A stretch of DNA of 33,172 nucleotides, from contig CALJDR010000078.1 in assembly GCA_938023515.1 (NCBI GenBank), forward strand, positions 1 through 33,172, in the 5' to 3' direction. The notes beneath the pieces were generated by a model, which did not search any database, had not been told where the DNA came from, and saw only the letters and a program-made list of their open reading frames with translations. Below, one piece after another: positions 7,533 to 14,019 of the stretch. This DNA comes from an uncultured Flavobacteriales bacterium. GTDB taxonomy: Bacteria > Bacteroidota > Bacteroidia > Flavobacteriales > UBA1820. The first letter of the stretch is position 1. The number at the start of each line of letters is the position of its first letter. The position numbers and the translations under genes are program-made.

Positions 7533-9152
7533 TTAATAAATGCCTTCGCGCAGTTCGCGGATCTTTTTGTCTTCCAGGTATTCGTCGTAAGTCATATAGC
7601 GGTCGATAAGTCCCTTCGGTCCTATTTCGACGATACGGTTGGCTACGGTCTGGATGAACTGGTGGTCGTGGGAGGTGATCAGGACCGCACCCCGGAAATT
7701 GGTCAGGGCGTTGTTGAACGCCTGAATGGATTCCATATCCAAGTGGTTGGTCGGCTCGTTCACCATCAGCACGTTGGCGCGCATCATCATCATACGGGAG
7801 AGCATGCAGCGCACTTTTTCTCCTCCGGAGAGCACATTGACTTTTTTCAGGGCCTCTTCCCCGCTAAAGAGCATGCGCCCCAAAAATCCGCGTACATAGG
7901 CTTCGTCGCGCTCCGGTTCGGTCTTGGCCCATTGGCGCAGCCAGTCCACCAGCGAAAGGTCGTTCTCGAAGTAAGTGGTGTTGTCGGCCGGTAGGTAGGC
8001 CTGGGTCGTAGTCACGCCCCATTCGTATTTGCCGGAATCGGCTTTTTCCTGGCCGGCGAGGATCTCGTACAAGGCCGTAGTGGCTCGGGTATCGCGCGAA
8101 AGGAAAGCCACTTTGTCGCCTTTTTTCAGGTTGAGGTTCACATCCCGGAACAACGATTGGCCGTCTGTGCTTTTCGACAGCCCTTCGATATTGAGCAGCT
8201 GGTCGCCGATCTCCCTCTCGGTCTCGAAAATGATACCCGGATATCGGCGGGAGGACGGTTCTATTTCATCGATATTAAGCTTGTCGAGCATTTTCCGGCG
8301 GGAAGTCGCCTGACGGCTTTTGGCCACGTTGGCGGCAAAGCGCTCGATAAAGGCCTGGAGTTCCTTGCGTTTTTCCTCCGTTTTCTTGTTCTGCTGGGCG
8401 CGTTGGCGGGCGGCAAGCTGGCTGGATTCGTACCAGAAAGTATAGTTGCCGGAGAATGTCTTGATCTTTTTGAAATCGATGTCCACGATGTGGGTGGAAA
8501 CGGCGTCCAGAAAGTGGCGGTCGTGCGAAACTACGATAACGGTGTTGTCGTAGTTGGCCAGGAAGTCTTCCAGCCATCCGACGGTGTAGATATCCAGATC
8601 GTTGGTCGGTTCGTCCAGGATGAGCACGTCCGGGTTGCCGAAAAGGGCGCGGGCCAAGAGGACACGCACTTTATCCTTGGTCTCCAGGTCGCCCATGACG
8701 GTGTAGTGTTTGTCTTCGGTGATGCCCAGCGAGGATAGCAGGGAAGCCGCGTCGCTTTCGGCGCTCCATCCGCCCATTTTTTCAAAGGCGTCGCTCAGTT
8801 CGCCGGCGCGAAGGCCGTCCTCGTCCGAGAAATCGGGTTTGGCATATACGGCGTCGAGTTCCGTTTTTATCTCTGCCAGGCGGCTGTTGCCCGATATGAC
8901 GGTGTCCAAGACCGTACGGTCGTCGAAAGCGTAGTGGTCCTGTGAAAGGACGGACATGCGCTTGTCTTTTTCCAGCGATACGGCCCCGCTGGTGGGGTCG
9001 ATCTCTCCGGAGAGTATTTTCAGGAAAGTCGATTTTCCGGCCCCGTTGGCGCCAATGACCCCGTAGCAGTTGCCGGGGGTGAATTTCAGGTTGACGTCCT
9101 CGAACAGGACGCGCTTGCCGAACTGAAGGGAAAGATTGGATACCGTGAGCAT
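7533..9152 (-). CDS. ABC-F family ATPase (YbiT/YkpA-like) with degenerate second ATP site
   Basis: A 539-residue soluble protein with two ABC domains and no membrane segments. ABC-F proteins bind the ribosomal E-site region and tune translation or confer antibiotic resistance. The start at 9152 (MLTVSNLSLQFGK) is chosen over the upstream ATG at 9191 because it matches family N-termini. NBD1 has a good Walker A (GANGAGKST, residues 34-42) and Walker B (LILDEPTNDLD) but lacks the LSGGQ signature (LETKDKVRV instead). NBD2 has a clear signature (LSGGEKVR), a ruined P-loop (LSRDTRATT) and Walker B with Asp replaced by Asn (MVNEPTNHLD). So only the composite site formed by NBD1 Walker motifs and the NBD2 signature looks active. 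The linker between domains is charged and helical, as in the family. A -7 box lies at 9189-9196. Confidence 0.92.
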   Translation of the reverse strand: MLTVSNLSLQFGKRVLFEDVNLKFTPGNCYGVIGANGAGKSTFLKILSGEIDPTSGAVSLEKDKRMSVLSQDHYAFDDRTVLDTVISGNSRLAEIKTELDAVYAKPDFSDEDGLRAGELSDAFEKMGGWSAESDAASLLSSLGITEDKHYTVMGDLETKDKVRVLLARALFGNPDVLILDEPTNDLDIYTVGWLEDFLANYDNTVIVVSHDRHFLDAVSTHIVDIDFKKIKTFSGNYTFWYESSQLAARQRAQQNKKTEEKRKELQAFIERFAANVAKSRQATSRRKMLDKLNIDEIEPSSRRYPGIIFETEREIGDQLLNIEGLSKSTDGQSLFRDVNLNLKKGDKVAFLSRDTRATTALYEILAGQEKADSGKYEWGVTTTQAYLPADNTTYFENDLSLVDWLRQWAKTEPERDEAYVRGFLGRMLFSGEEALKKVNVLSGGEKVRCMLSRMMMMRANVLMVNEPTNHLDMESIQAFNNALTNFRGAVLITSHDHQFIQTVANRIVEIGPKGLIDRYMTYDEYLEDKKIRELREGIY

Positions 9153-9188
9153 ATTTCGAGCGAATTTTTTTACCTTTTCAAATCCCGG

Positions 9189-9196
9189 CAAAGGTA
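9189..9196 (-). promoter_or_regulatory. -7 box for the ABC-F gene
   Basis: The minus strand reads TACCTTTG, matching TAnnTTTG, about 36 bp before the chosen ATG at 9152. It also argues against the upstream ATG at 9191, which would overlap the box. No clear TTTG -33 element is seen. Confidence 0.5.
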
Positions 9197-9269
9197 AGCA
9201 TTTGGCCCCGATGAAAAAAATAGCCGCCTTTGCAACTTTTCTCCCCGAAAAAGCGGTCTGATAGGTATC

Positions 9270-9289
9270 TTCCGGAAATAATTCCGGAA
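9270..9289. promoter_or_regulatory. Two TTCCGGAA palindromes, 12 bp apart (candidate operator)
   Basis: TTCCGGAA occurs at 9270-9277 and again at 9282-9289, each self-complementary. They lie between the divergent ABC-F promoter and the ECF-like promoter, just upstream of the latter's -35. The spacing is close to one helical turn, which fits a regulator binding one face of the DNA. The function is inferred from position only. Confidence 0.4.
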
Positions 9290-9304
9290 AAAGAATCGTT
9301 TATA

Positions 9305-9335
9305 TGTAACCTTTTTCCCCGGTTTTTCGTCTAAT
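9305..9335 (+). promoter_or_regulatory. ECF-sigma-type promoter of the DUF4097 array
   Basis: TGTAAC (9305-9310) and CGTCTAAT (9328-9335) are separated by 17 bp. This matches the general ECF sigma pattern of an AAC-containing -35 and a CGTC -10. It does not match the housekeeping TTTG/TAnnTTTG pattern used by other genes here. The start would fall near 9342, about 30 bases before the first array gene. No ECF sigma gene lies in the window, so the regulator is elsewhere. Confidence 0.6.
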
Positions 9336-9371
9336 GAAATAGATATGGGGAGAAACAATAAAAAACCGATC

Positions 9372-9863
9372 ATGAAAAGTCTGATAATTGCTTTTGTGTT
9401 AGTGTGTTGCGTTTCCTGTTCCTTTCAGACCGAGGTGCATTGCCGGGATCAGAAAGAGAATAAGGTCTTCACCGGAATCGAAGCTTTGGAAATAAAGCAG
9501 AAAGGAATGGACGTAAAATTATCTCCCAGCCTTAGCGATACTCTTTCGGTGGCTATCCGGATAGACGATATGACCCTGCGGGGTATCGATACCGAAAATA
9601 TGGAATCCCCTTTCCGGTTTATGGTGGAAAAGGGAAAACTCCGGATCGAGCCTACCTATGGGGGAAAAGTGAAAGAATCTCAGGGGCTTATCACCGTGCT
9701 GGTCCCCCGGAGTGTGGAAATGGTCGAGGTGGAAACGCGGGAGGGAAATATAGAGGCAAACGGTATTCGGGCCAAGGTCATGGATTTGGTCAGCCGTGAG
9801 GGTTCCGTCAAAAATGAAGATTGTGAAGGCTGGGAGCAGATGCATATTTCCTCCCATCACTGA
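9372..9863 (+). CDS. Short DUF4097/DUF2807-like lipoprotein, first member of the array
   Basis: A 163-residue predicted lipoprotein. The start ATG 9372 begins a signal sequence with a lipobox-like CCVSC (Cys about 16). The upstream ATG at 9345 would precede it with charged residues and sits almost on the predicted transcription start. The body aligns by eye with the N-terminal domain of the next four proteins (IEALEIKQKGMDVKL, SDTLSVAI, LRIEP, GLITVLVPRSVEMVEV). It keeps only two coil repeats, with Glu-Gly (REGNI, REGSV, 19 residues apart) instead of Ser-Gly, and stops soon after. It is therefore either a founder or a shortened copy lacking the long repeat region. It is first behind the ECF-like promoter and 33 bp before the next gene. 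The molecular role is unknown. Confidence 0.75.
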   Translation: MKSLIIAFVLVCCVSCSFQTEVHCRDQKENKVFTGIEALEIKQKGMDVKLSPSLSDTLSVAIRIDDMTLRGIDTENMESPFRFMVEKGKLRIEPTYGGKVKESQGLITVLVPRSVEMVEVETREGNIEANGIRAKVMDLVSREGSVKNEDCEGWEQMHISSHH

Positions 9864-9896
9864 TCCGAAATAATAATCATTACAAATAAAAATGCT

Positions 9897-10775
9897 ATGA
9901 AAAAGATATTCCTTTTCGCCCTTTGCGCCGTGCTGGCCTCCAGCTGCGTATTTACTACCTCGGGAGGATCGTTCAATATTGCCGGTTGTACGGAAAAAAT
10001 AAACGATAAAACGTTTATCGATACCGTTTATACGGATGTGCAATCCCTCCGGGTCGTGCAGACCCCTTTGCCGGTCAATATTGAGGCCGGTAGTTCGGAT
10101 ACCCTTTCGGTAAAATGCTATGTGGAAAAGATGAATACGAACGATTCCTGTTACCGGATAGCGGCCCGCATGGTCGGATCCGCCCTGGAAATATACCAGG
10201 AACCCGGCGAGAAATTGTCGTTCAACAATGTTTCCGGTTATATCGATATCCGGGTGCCTTCTTCGGTAAAGAATATTGCCATAAAATCCGTATCCGGACG
10301 TATCGATGTCAAAGGCATCCAGGTCGATAAGCTGAGTGCTACTACCGTTTCGGGCGGCGTGAAGTTCGCAGACGGCTCCGTACAGGATAAACTGGATGCT
10401 AAAAGTGTTTCGGGTGGTATCAGCCTGGAAAATGCAGCTGGCGGACTGGTCGTGGCGGAAACGGTGTCCGGAGGTATCCGAGCCGAAGGATTGGACTTTG
10501 CCCGGGTACAGGGAAAGACTGTCTCAGGCGGGATAACGGCCTATGTGGGGGAGAATGCAAAGAAATTATCATTCAGTACGGTGTCGGGTGGTATCCGGTT
10601 ATTTATGAAAGGGGACTTAAGCGATAACCGTTATACCCTTAGCGGTGTCAGCGGTGGGATCCGGGTGGACGGCGTAGGCCGCGGCCGCCGGAAGTTTTCC
10701 TTCGACGGGGGAAACAGTCAGGCTGATGTCCGCGCTAAAACGGTATCGGGCGGTATAACGGTCCGCAACTGGTAA
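9897..10775 (+). CDS. DUF4097-like putative beta-solenoid lipoprotein, 'SGG' type
   Basis: A 292-residue exported protein with an N-terminal signal ending in a lipobox-like LASSC (Cys about 17). It is followed by a linker and the conserved head (NDKTFIDTVYTDVQSLRVVQ, VKCYVEKM, ALEIYQEPG, GYIDIRVPSSV). From about residue 118 on, VSG motifs recur roughly every 20 residues; after VSGYI and VSGRI, seven in a row are VSGG followed by I or V. The C-terminal block is shared with the next three genes: a YVG segment, a hydrophobic LFMKGDLSDNRY and a final VSGGITVRNW. DUF4097/DUF2807 domains are predicted right-handed beta-solenoids of unknown function, often called putative adhesins. It is the second gene of the array. 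Confidence 0.85.
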   Translation: MKKIFLFALCAVLASSCVFTTSGGSFNIAGCTEKINDKTFIDTVYTDVQSLRVVQTPLPVNIEAGSSDTLSVKCYVEKMNTNDSCYRIAARMVGSALEIYQEPGEKLSFNNVSGYIDIRVPSSVKNIAIKSVSGRIDVKGIQVDKLSATTVSGGVKFADGSVQDKLDAKSVSGGISLENAAGGLVVAETVSGGIRAEGLDFARVQGKTVSGGITAYVGENAKKLSFSTVSGGIRLFMKGDLSDNRYTLSGVSGGIRVDGVGRGRRKFSFDGGNSQADVRAKTVSGGITVRNW

Positions 10776-10819
10776 CATTTGTCAAGCATAGAAATACAAA
10801 CAAATAAAATAGGATGATC

Positions 10820-11722
10820 ATGAAAAAACTGCTACTTTTATTCGTAGGACTCGCCCTGACGGCGTTTTCTTTTACGGCCGGGGCCGAGACGATCAAGAAC
10901 AAGACCTTTATCGACAACTCGTATAAAGGAGTAACGGCTATAAACGCGGCCCAGACTGTGCTTCCCGTGCGGATATCTGCAGGGAATACCGATCGGGTAA
11001 TGGTCAAATGCCATGTGGAAAAAATGACCGTCAACAAGAAAAATTTCCGGATCACCGCCCGGATGAACGGTTCGACCCTCGAGATCCGCCAGGAACCCAA
11101 CAGCGGGCTTTCGTTCAAAAATGCTTCGGGCTACCTGGAGATCACTGTTCCGGCCGGTGTAAAGACCATATCCGTTGCCACGACATCGGGCAGTGTGAAT
11201 GCCGAGGGTATTTCCGTGGATGCGTACCGCGTGGCTACCGTTTCCGGCAGTATTTCCGCCCGTTCCCTTTCCGCCCGTTCCCTGTCCCTGGGCAGTACTT
11301 CGGGCAGCATGAAATTGTCGGGGATTTCGGCTGCCAGCCTAAATGCGAACAGCACGTCGGGCAGTATGTCCGTAGATGGGGCAGAGGGCGACAAAGCGTC
11401 CCTTTCGTCCACTTCCGGTTCTATCCGGCTGAAAGACGCTTATTTTTCGGCCGCCAACCTGAATTCGGTGTCGGGTTCTCTGACGGGGTATGTGGGTGAT
11501 CGGATCAAGCAGGTCAATGCCAACACCGTTTCCGGCAGCGTGAACCTGTTTTTCAAAGGGGACCTGAAGGATAACCGCTATAACCTGAACACCACGAGCG
11601 GCTCCATCCGGATAGAAGGGGTAGCAAGTGCCCGCCGGCACTTCCGGATGGATGCGGGCAGCGGGCGTGTCGGCGTACAGGCCAACACGGTATCGGGCAG
11701 TATAAGCGTGCGGAACTTCTGA
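10820..11722 (+). CDS. DUF4097-like putative beta-solenoid exported protein, 'SGS' type
   Basis: A 300-residue exported protein. Start ATG 10820 gives MKKLLLLF and matches its paralogs; ATG 10814, two codons upstream, is possible. The signal peptide ends FTAGA before ETIKNKTFID, so it should be periplasmic or released rather than lipid-anchored. The head domain is shared with its neighbours (GVTAINAAQTVLPV, VKCHVEKM, TLEIRQEP, GYLEITVPAGV). The repeat region carries nine T/V-SGS motifs (SGSV, SGSI, SGSM, SGSL). The Ser after Gly is encoded by both AGY and TCN codons, so uniformity is kept at protein level. The C-terminal FFKGDLKDNRYNL and SGSISVRNF match the paralogs. Third gene of the array, 44 bp after the previous stop; function unknown. 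Confidence 0.85.
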   Translation: MKKLLLLFVGLALTAFSFTAGAETIKNKTFIDNSYKGVTAINAAQTVLPVRISAGNTDRVMVKCHVEKMTVNKKNFRITARMNGSTLEIRQEPNSGLSFKNASGYLEITVPAGVKTISVATTSGSVNAEGISVDAYRVATVSGSISARSLSARSLSLGSTSGSMKLSGISAASLNANSTSGSMSVDGAEGDKASLSSTSGSIRLKDAYFSAANLNSVSGSLTGYVGDRIKQVNANTVSGSVNLFFKGDLKDNRYNLNTTSGSIRIEGVASARRHFRMDAGSGRVGVQANTVSGSISVRNF

Positions 11723-11761
11723 TCCCGTCCATTATCGTATAATAATCAACTATCGGATAAA

Positions 11762-12679
11762 ATGAAAAAATCGATCCTCTTCTTCCTCTGCGCCGCTTTT
11801 ATGGGCTTTTCAGTCTCGGTGAGCGCGGAAACGATCAAGAACAAAACCTTTATCGACGAGTCCTTTACCGGCGTGAAAACGATCAAAGTGGTGCAGACCG
11901 TCCTGGACGTGAATATCGTCAAGGCTGGCTCTTCGGACAAAACGTCCGTCAAGTGCCATGTAAATCAAATGGAATTGAATGCGAACGATTACCGGATCGG
12001 CGCCCGCCAGGTGGGTTCGACACTCGAAATATACCAGACTCCGCGCAGCGGCTTTTCTTTCCGCCGTTCGGACGGATATATCAACATCGCAGCGGCAGAC
12101 GGAGTAAAAGTGGTCGTGGTGAATGCCGTGTCCGGGGATATCAGTGTACAAGACCTTGCACTCGACAACCTGGAGGCAGTTTCTACCTCGGGGGATGTCC
12201 GTGTCCGCGCGTGTGCAGCCGGAAACCTTTCCATCCGGAGCACTTCGGGCGATATGCAGCTGGATGCGGTATCTTCCGACCTGGCTGTGATACGGACTAC
12301 TTCCGGAGACATCGCTATCGGTAATTCCGGGGGTAATAAAATCGATATTTCCACGACCTCGGGTGACGTATATGCCAAGGGAAGCCCGATGGGAGTCGAC
12401 TTTTCCCTGGTGAGCATAGCTTCCACATCGGGAGACCTGACGGTCTATATGGGGCCGAAAGTGAAACAGACAGTATTTAAGTCCGTATCGGGCGACATAG
12501 GCCTGTGTCTGAAAGGAAATTTGAAAAACAACAACTACTCTTTGGGCGGAGTGAGCAGCGATATCACCATTTCCGGGGTGGCAGTCGCCCGCAAGAGCCT
12601 CGAACTCAAATTCAACAAAGGCGGCGTGGATATTAAGGCCAATGCGGTATCGGGTGATATATACATAAAAAATTACTAA
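11762..12679 (+). CDS. DUF4097-like putative beta-solenoid exported protein, 'SGD' type
   Basis: A 305-residue exported protein with a signal peptide ending SVSVSA before ETIKNKTFID, the same junction as its upstream paralog. The head domain (GVKTIKVVQTVLDVNI, VKCHVNQM, TLEIYQTP, GYINIAAADGV) is followed by repeats in which the residue after Ser-Gly is Asp: eight SGD plus two SSD variants, followed by I, V, L or M. A stack of such coils would place a row of Asp side chains along one edge, which is rare unless compensated, for example by cations. The C-terminal YMGPKVKQ, LKGNLKNNNYSL and VSGDIYIKNY are shared with its neighbours. Fourth gene of the array, 39 bp after the previous stop. The function is unknown; ligand or cation binding is a guess. 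Confidence 0.85.
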   Translation: MKKSILFFLCAAFMGFSVSVSAETIKNKTFIDESFTGVKTIKVVQTVLDVNIVKAGSSDKTSVKCHVNQMELNANDYRIGARQVGSTLEIYQTPRSGFSFRRSDGYINIAAADGVKVVVVNAVSGDISVQDLALDNLEAVSTSGDVRVRACAAGNLSIRSTSGDMQLDAVSSDLAVIRTTSGDIAIGNSGGNKIDISTTSGDVYAKGSPMGVDFSLVSIASTSGDLTVYMGPKVKQTVFKSVSGDIGLCLKGNLKNNNYSLGGVSSDITISGVAVARKSLELKFNKGGVDIKANAVSGDIYIKNY

Positions 12680-12713
12680 GGTTTTTTTGGACAATAACTT
12701 AAAATAAACGAGC

Positions 12714-13949
12714 ATGAAAAAACTGATGTTTCTTTTGACTTGCATCCTCCTGGCCGGTTTTACCGCTCCGATGGATGCCAAGACGGTCAAGGACAAGACC
12801 TTGATCAATACTTCCTACCAAGGGGTGAAAACCATCCGGGTGAATGCATCCGTATATAAGATCAACATTACAAAGGGTAATTCCCAAAAGACGGCGGTCA
12901 AATGCGTGGTGGAGGAAACGACCCTCGACCTGGAAGAATTCGAAGTGAAAACCCGACAGGAGGGCTCCGTCCTGGAGGTGTACCAGGTGCCCAATAATGA
13001 TGGGTACTCCCGTAGCATGAGCAAAGGGTATAAGAAGAATCGGTTTAATGGGTATCTCAAGGGATATATCAACATCACGGCTCCTGCCGGGGTGGAGGTC
13101 GTGACCGTACGCGGCAGTTCAAAAGATGTGGACGTATCCGGGCTCGGGCTCGACAGCCTGAATGTATCCGCCGTTTCCGGCGATATCCGGGTGGGCGATA
13201 TTGTGACGCCGAACCTGTCCGTAAAGGCCTCTTCCGGCGACGTGACGATTGAACGTTCGCGCGGCGGCCGGCTGAATGTTTCCACGGTGTCGGGCGAAGT
13301 GGGCGTGTCGGGGGCGGATTTTGCTACCCTAAATGTGCGTTCTTCTTCCGGCGATATCACGGTTTCGGCGGTCCCCAATGTCCGCACGGCTTCTTTTACG
13401 ACCATATCGGGCGATTTAGAGATATCCGGAGTAAAAGCCGCAGATGGTTTTTCCGCAAAAACTTCGTCCGGATCGACAAGTATTTCCAACTGCAGTGCAG
13501 GGCCGAAATCCGAGATCGTATCCATATCGGGCGATGTGAAGATCGACGGGATGTCTGGGGATATTTTCACGTTGAAAACGTCTTCCGGTACTATTTATAT
13601 GACGAATGTCCGGGGAAACCAAATGAGCCTGGCGTCCATCTCGGGCAATATCCAGGTACGTAGTTCCGATTTTATTTCGGTGAATACTTCGTCTTCTTCG
13701 GGCAACCTGACCCTCTATATGGGGGCAAAATTGAAACAGGTGGCTTTGAAAACCATATCGGGCGGAATATCCCTGTACCTGAAAGGGGATTTGAAAGACA
13801 ACCGGTACGACCTGCACGGGATCAGCGGGACTTTCTCGATCCAGGGCTTTGCCAAAGCCCAGAAAACGTTCCTGATAGATTCCGGGAAAGGGTTTGTGGA
13901 TATCAAAGGAGAAACTTCTTCCGGAAATATTACCGTCAAGAATTGGTAA
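12714..13949 (+). CDS. DUF4097-like putative beta-solenoid exported protein, long mixed type
   Basis: The largest array member (411 residues), with a signal peptide ending PMDA before KTVKDKTLIN. The head domain carries an extra basic insert (about residues 98-112, SRSMSKGYKKNRFNG). From residue 153, thirteen Ser-Gly coils follow, most spaced 19-20 residues. The residue before Ser-Gly alternates between Val/Ile and Ser for most of the length (AVSGD, ASSGD, TVSGE, SSSGD, TISGD, TSSGS, SISGD, TSSGT, SISGN, SSSGN, TISGG). The residue after Gly is mixed (D, E, S, T, N, G), unlike the uniform paralogs. It ends with the shared YMGAKLKQ, LKGDLKDNRYDL and SSGNITVKNW. Last gene of the array, followed by a strong bidirectional terminator. 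Function unknown. Confidence 0.85.
   Translation: MKKLMFLLTCILLAGFTAPMDAKTVKDKTLINTSYQGVKTIRVNASVYKINITKGNSQKTAVKCVVEETTLDLEEFEVKTRQEGSVLEVYQVPNNDGYSRSMSKGYKKNRFNGYLKGYINITAPAGVEVVTVRGSSKDVDVSGLGLDSLNVSAVSGDIRVGDIVTPNLSVKASSGDVTIERSRGGRLNVSTVSGEVGVSGADFATLNVRSSSGDITVSAVPNVRTASFTTISGDLEISGVKAADGFSAKTSSGSTSISNCSAGPKSEIVSISGDVKIDGMSGDIFTLKTSSGTIYMTNVRGNQMSLASISGNIQVRSSDFISVNTSSSSGNLTLYMGAKLKQVALKTISGGISLYLKGDLKDNRYDLHGISGTFSIQGFAKAQKTFLIDSGKGFVDIKGETSSGNITVKNW
13170..13946 (+). repeat. Coding repeats: about 13 solenoid coils of mostly 19-20 codons
   Basis: Ser-Gly motifs recur at intervals of 19, 19, 19, 20, 20, 20, 19, 19, 19, 20, 22 and 32 residues inside the 411-residue protein. The DNA copies are diverged, so this is a protein-level repeat rather than a fresh DNA duplication. 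Equivalent shorter repeat arrays occupy roughly 10240-10770, 11130-11720 and 12070-12675 in the three paralogs upstream. Confidence 0.8.
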
Positions 13950-13971
13950 CCCGGTACGATTCCGGTAAAAT

Positions 13972-14002
13972 AAAAAGCGGCCGCAATGCGGCCGCTTTTT
14001 TT
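13972..14002. terminator. Bidirectional intrinsic terminator
   Basis: AAAAAGCGGCCGC and GCGGCCGCTTTTT form a perfect 13-bp stem with a 3-base loop, followed by further T residues. It lies between the convergent DUF4097 array and uppP and can serve both. Confidence 0.92.
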
Positions 14003-14019
14003 ATGTGGGATACTTCGGA

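Noticed and set aside
9345..9371. Upstream ATG for the first DUF4097 lipoprotein
   Set aside because: It falls almost on the predicted transcription start and would put charged residues ahead of the lipoprotein signal.
9153..9371. Riboswitch or small gene in the ABC-F/DUF4097 spacer
   Set aside because: The spacer is explained by two divergent promoters and the palindromes; no conserved RNA fold was recognised.
9897..13949. DUF4097 repeats as a CRISPR or DNA-level tandem repeat
   Set aside because: The units are in-frame coding coils with diverged codons and no conserved spacers; the repetition is at protein level.
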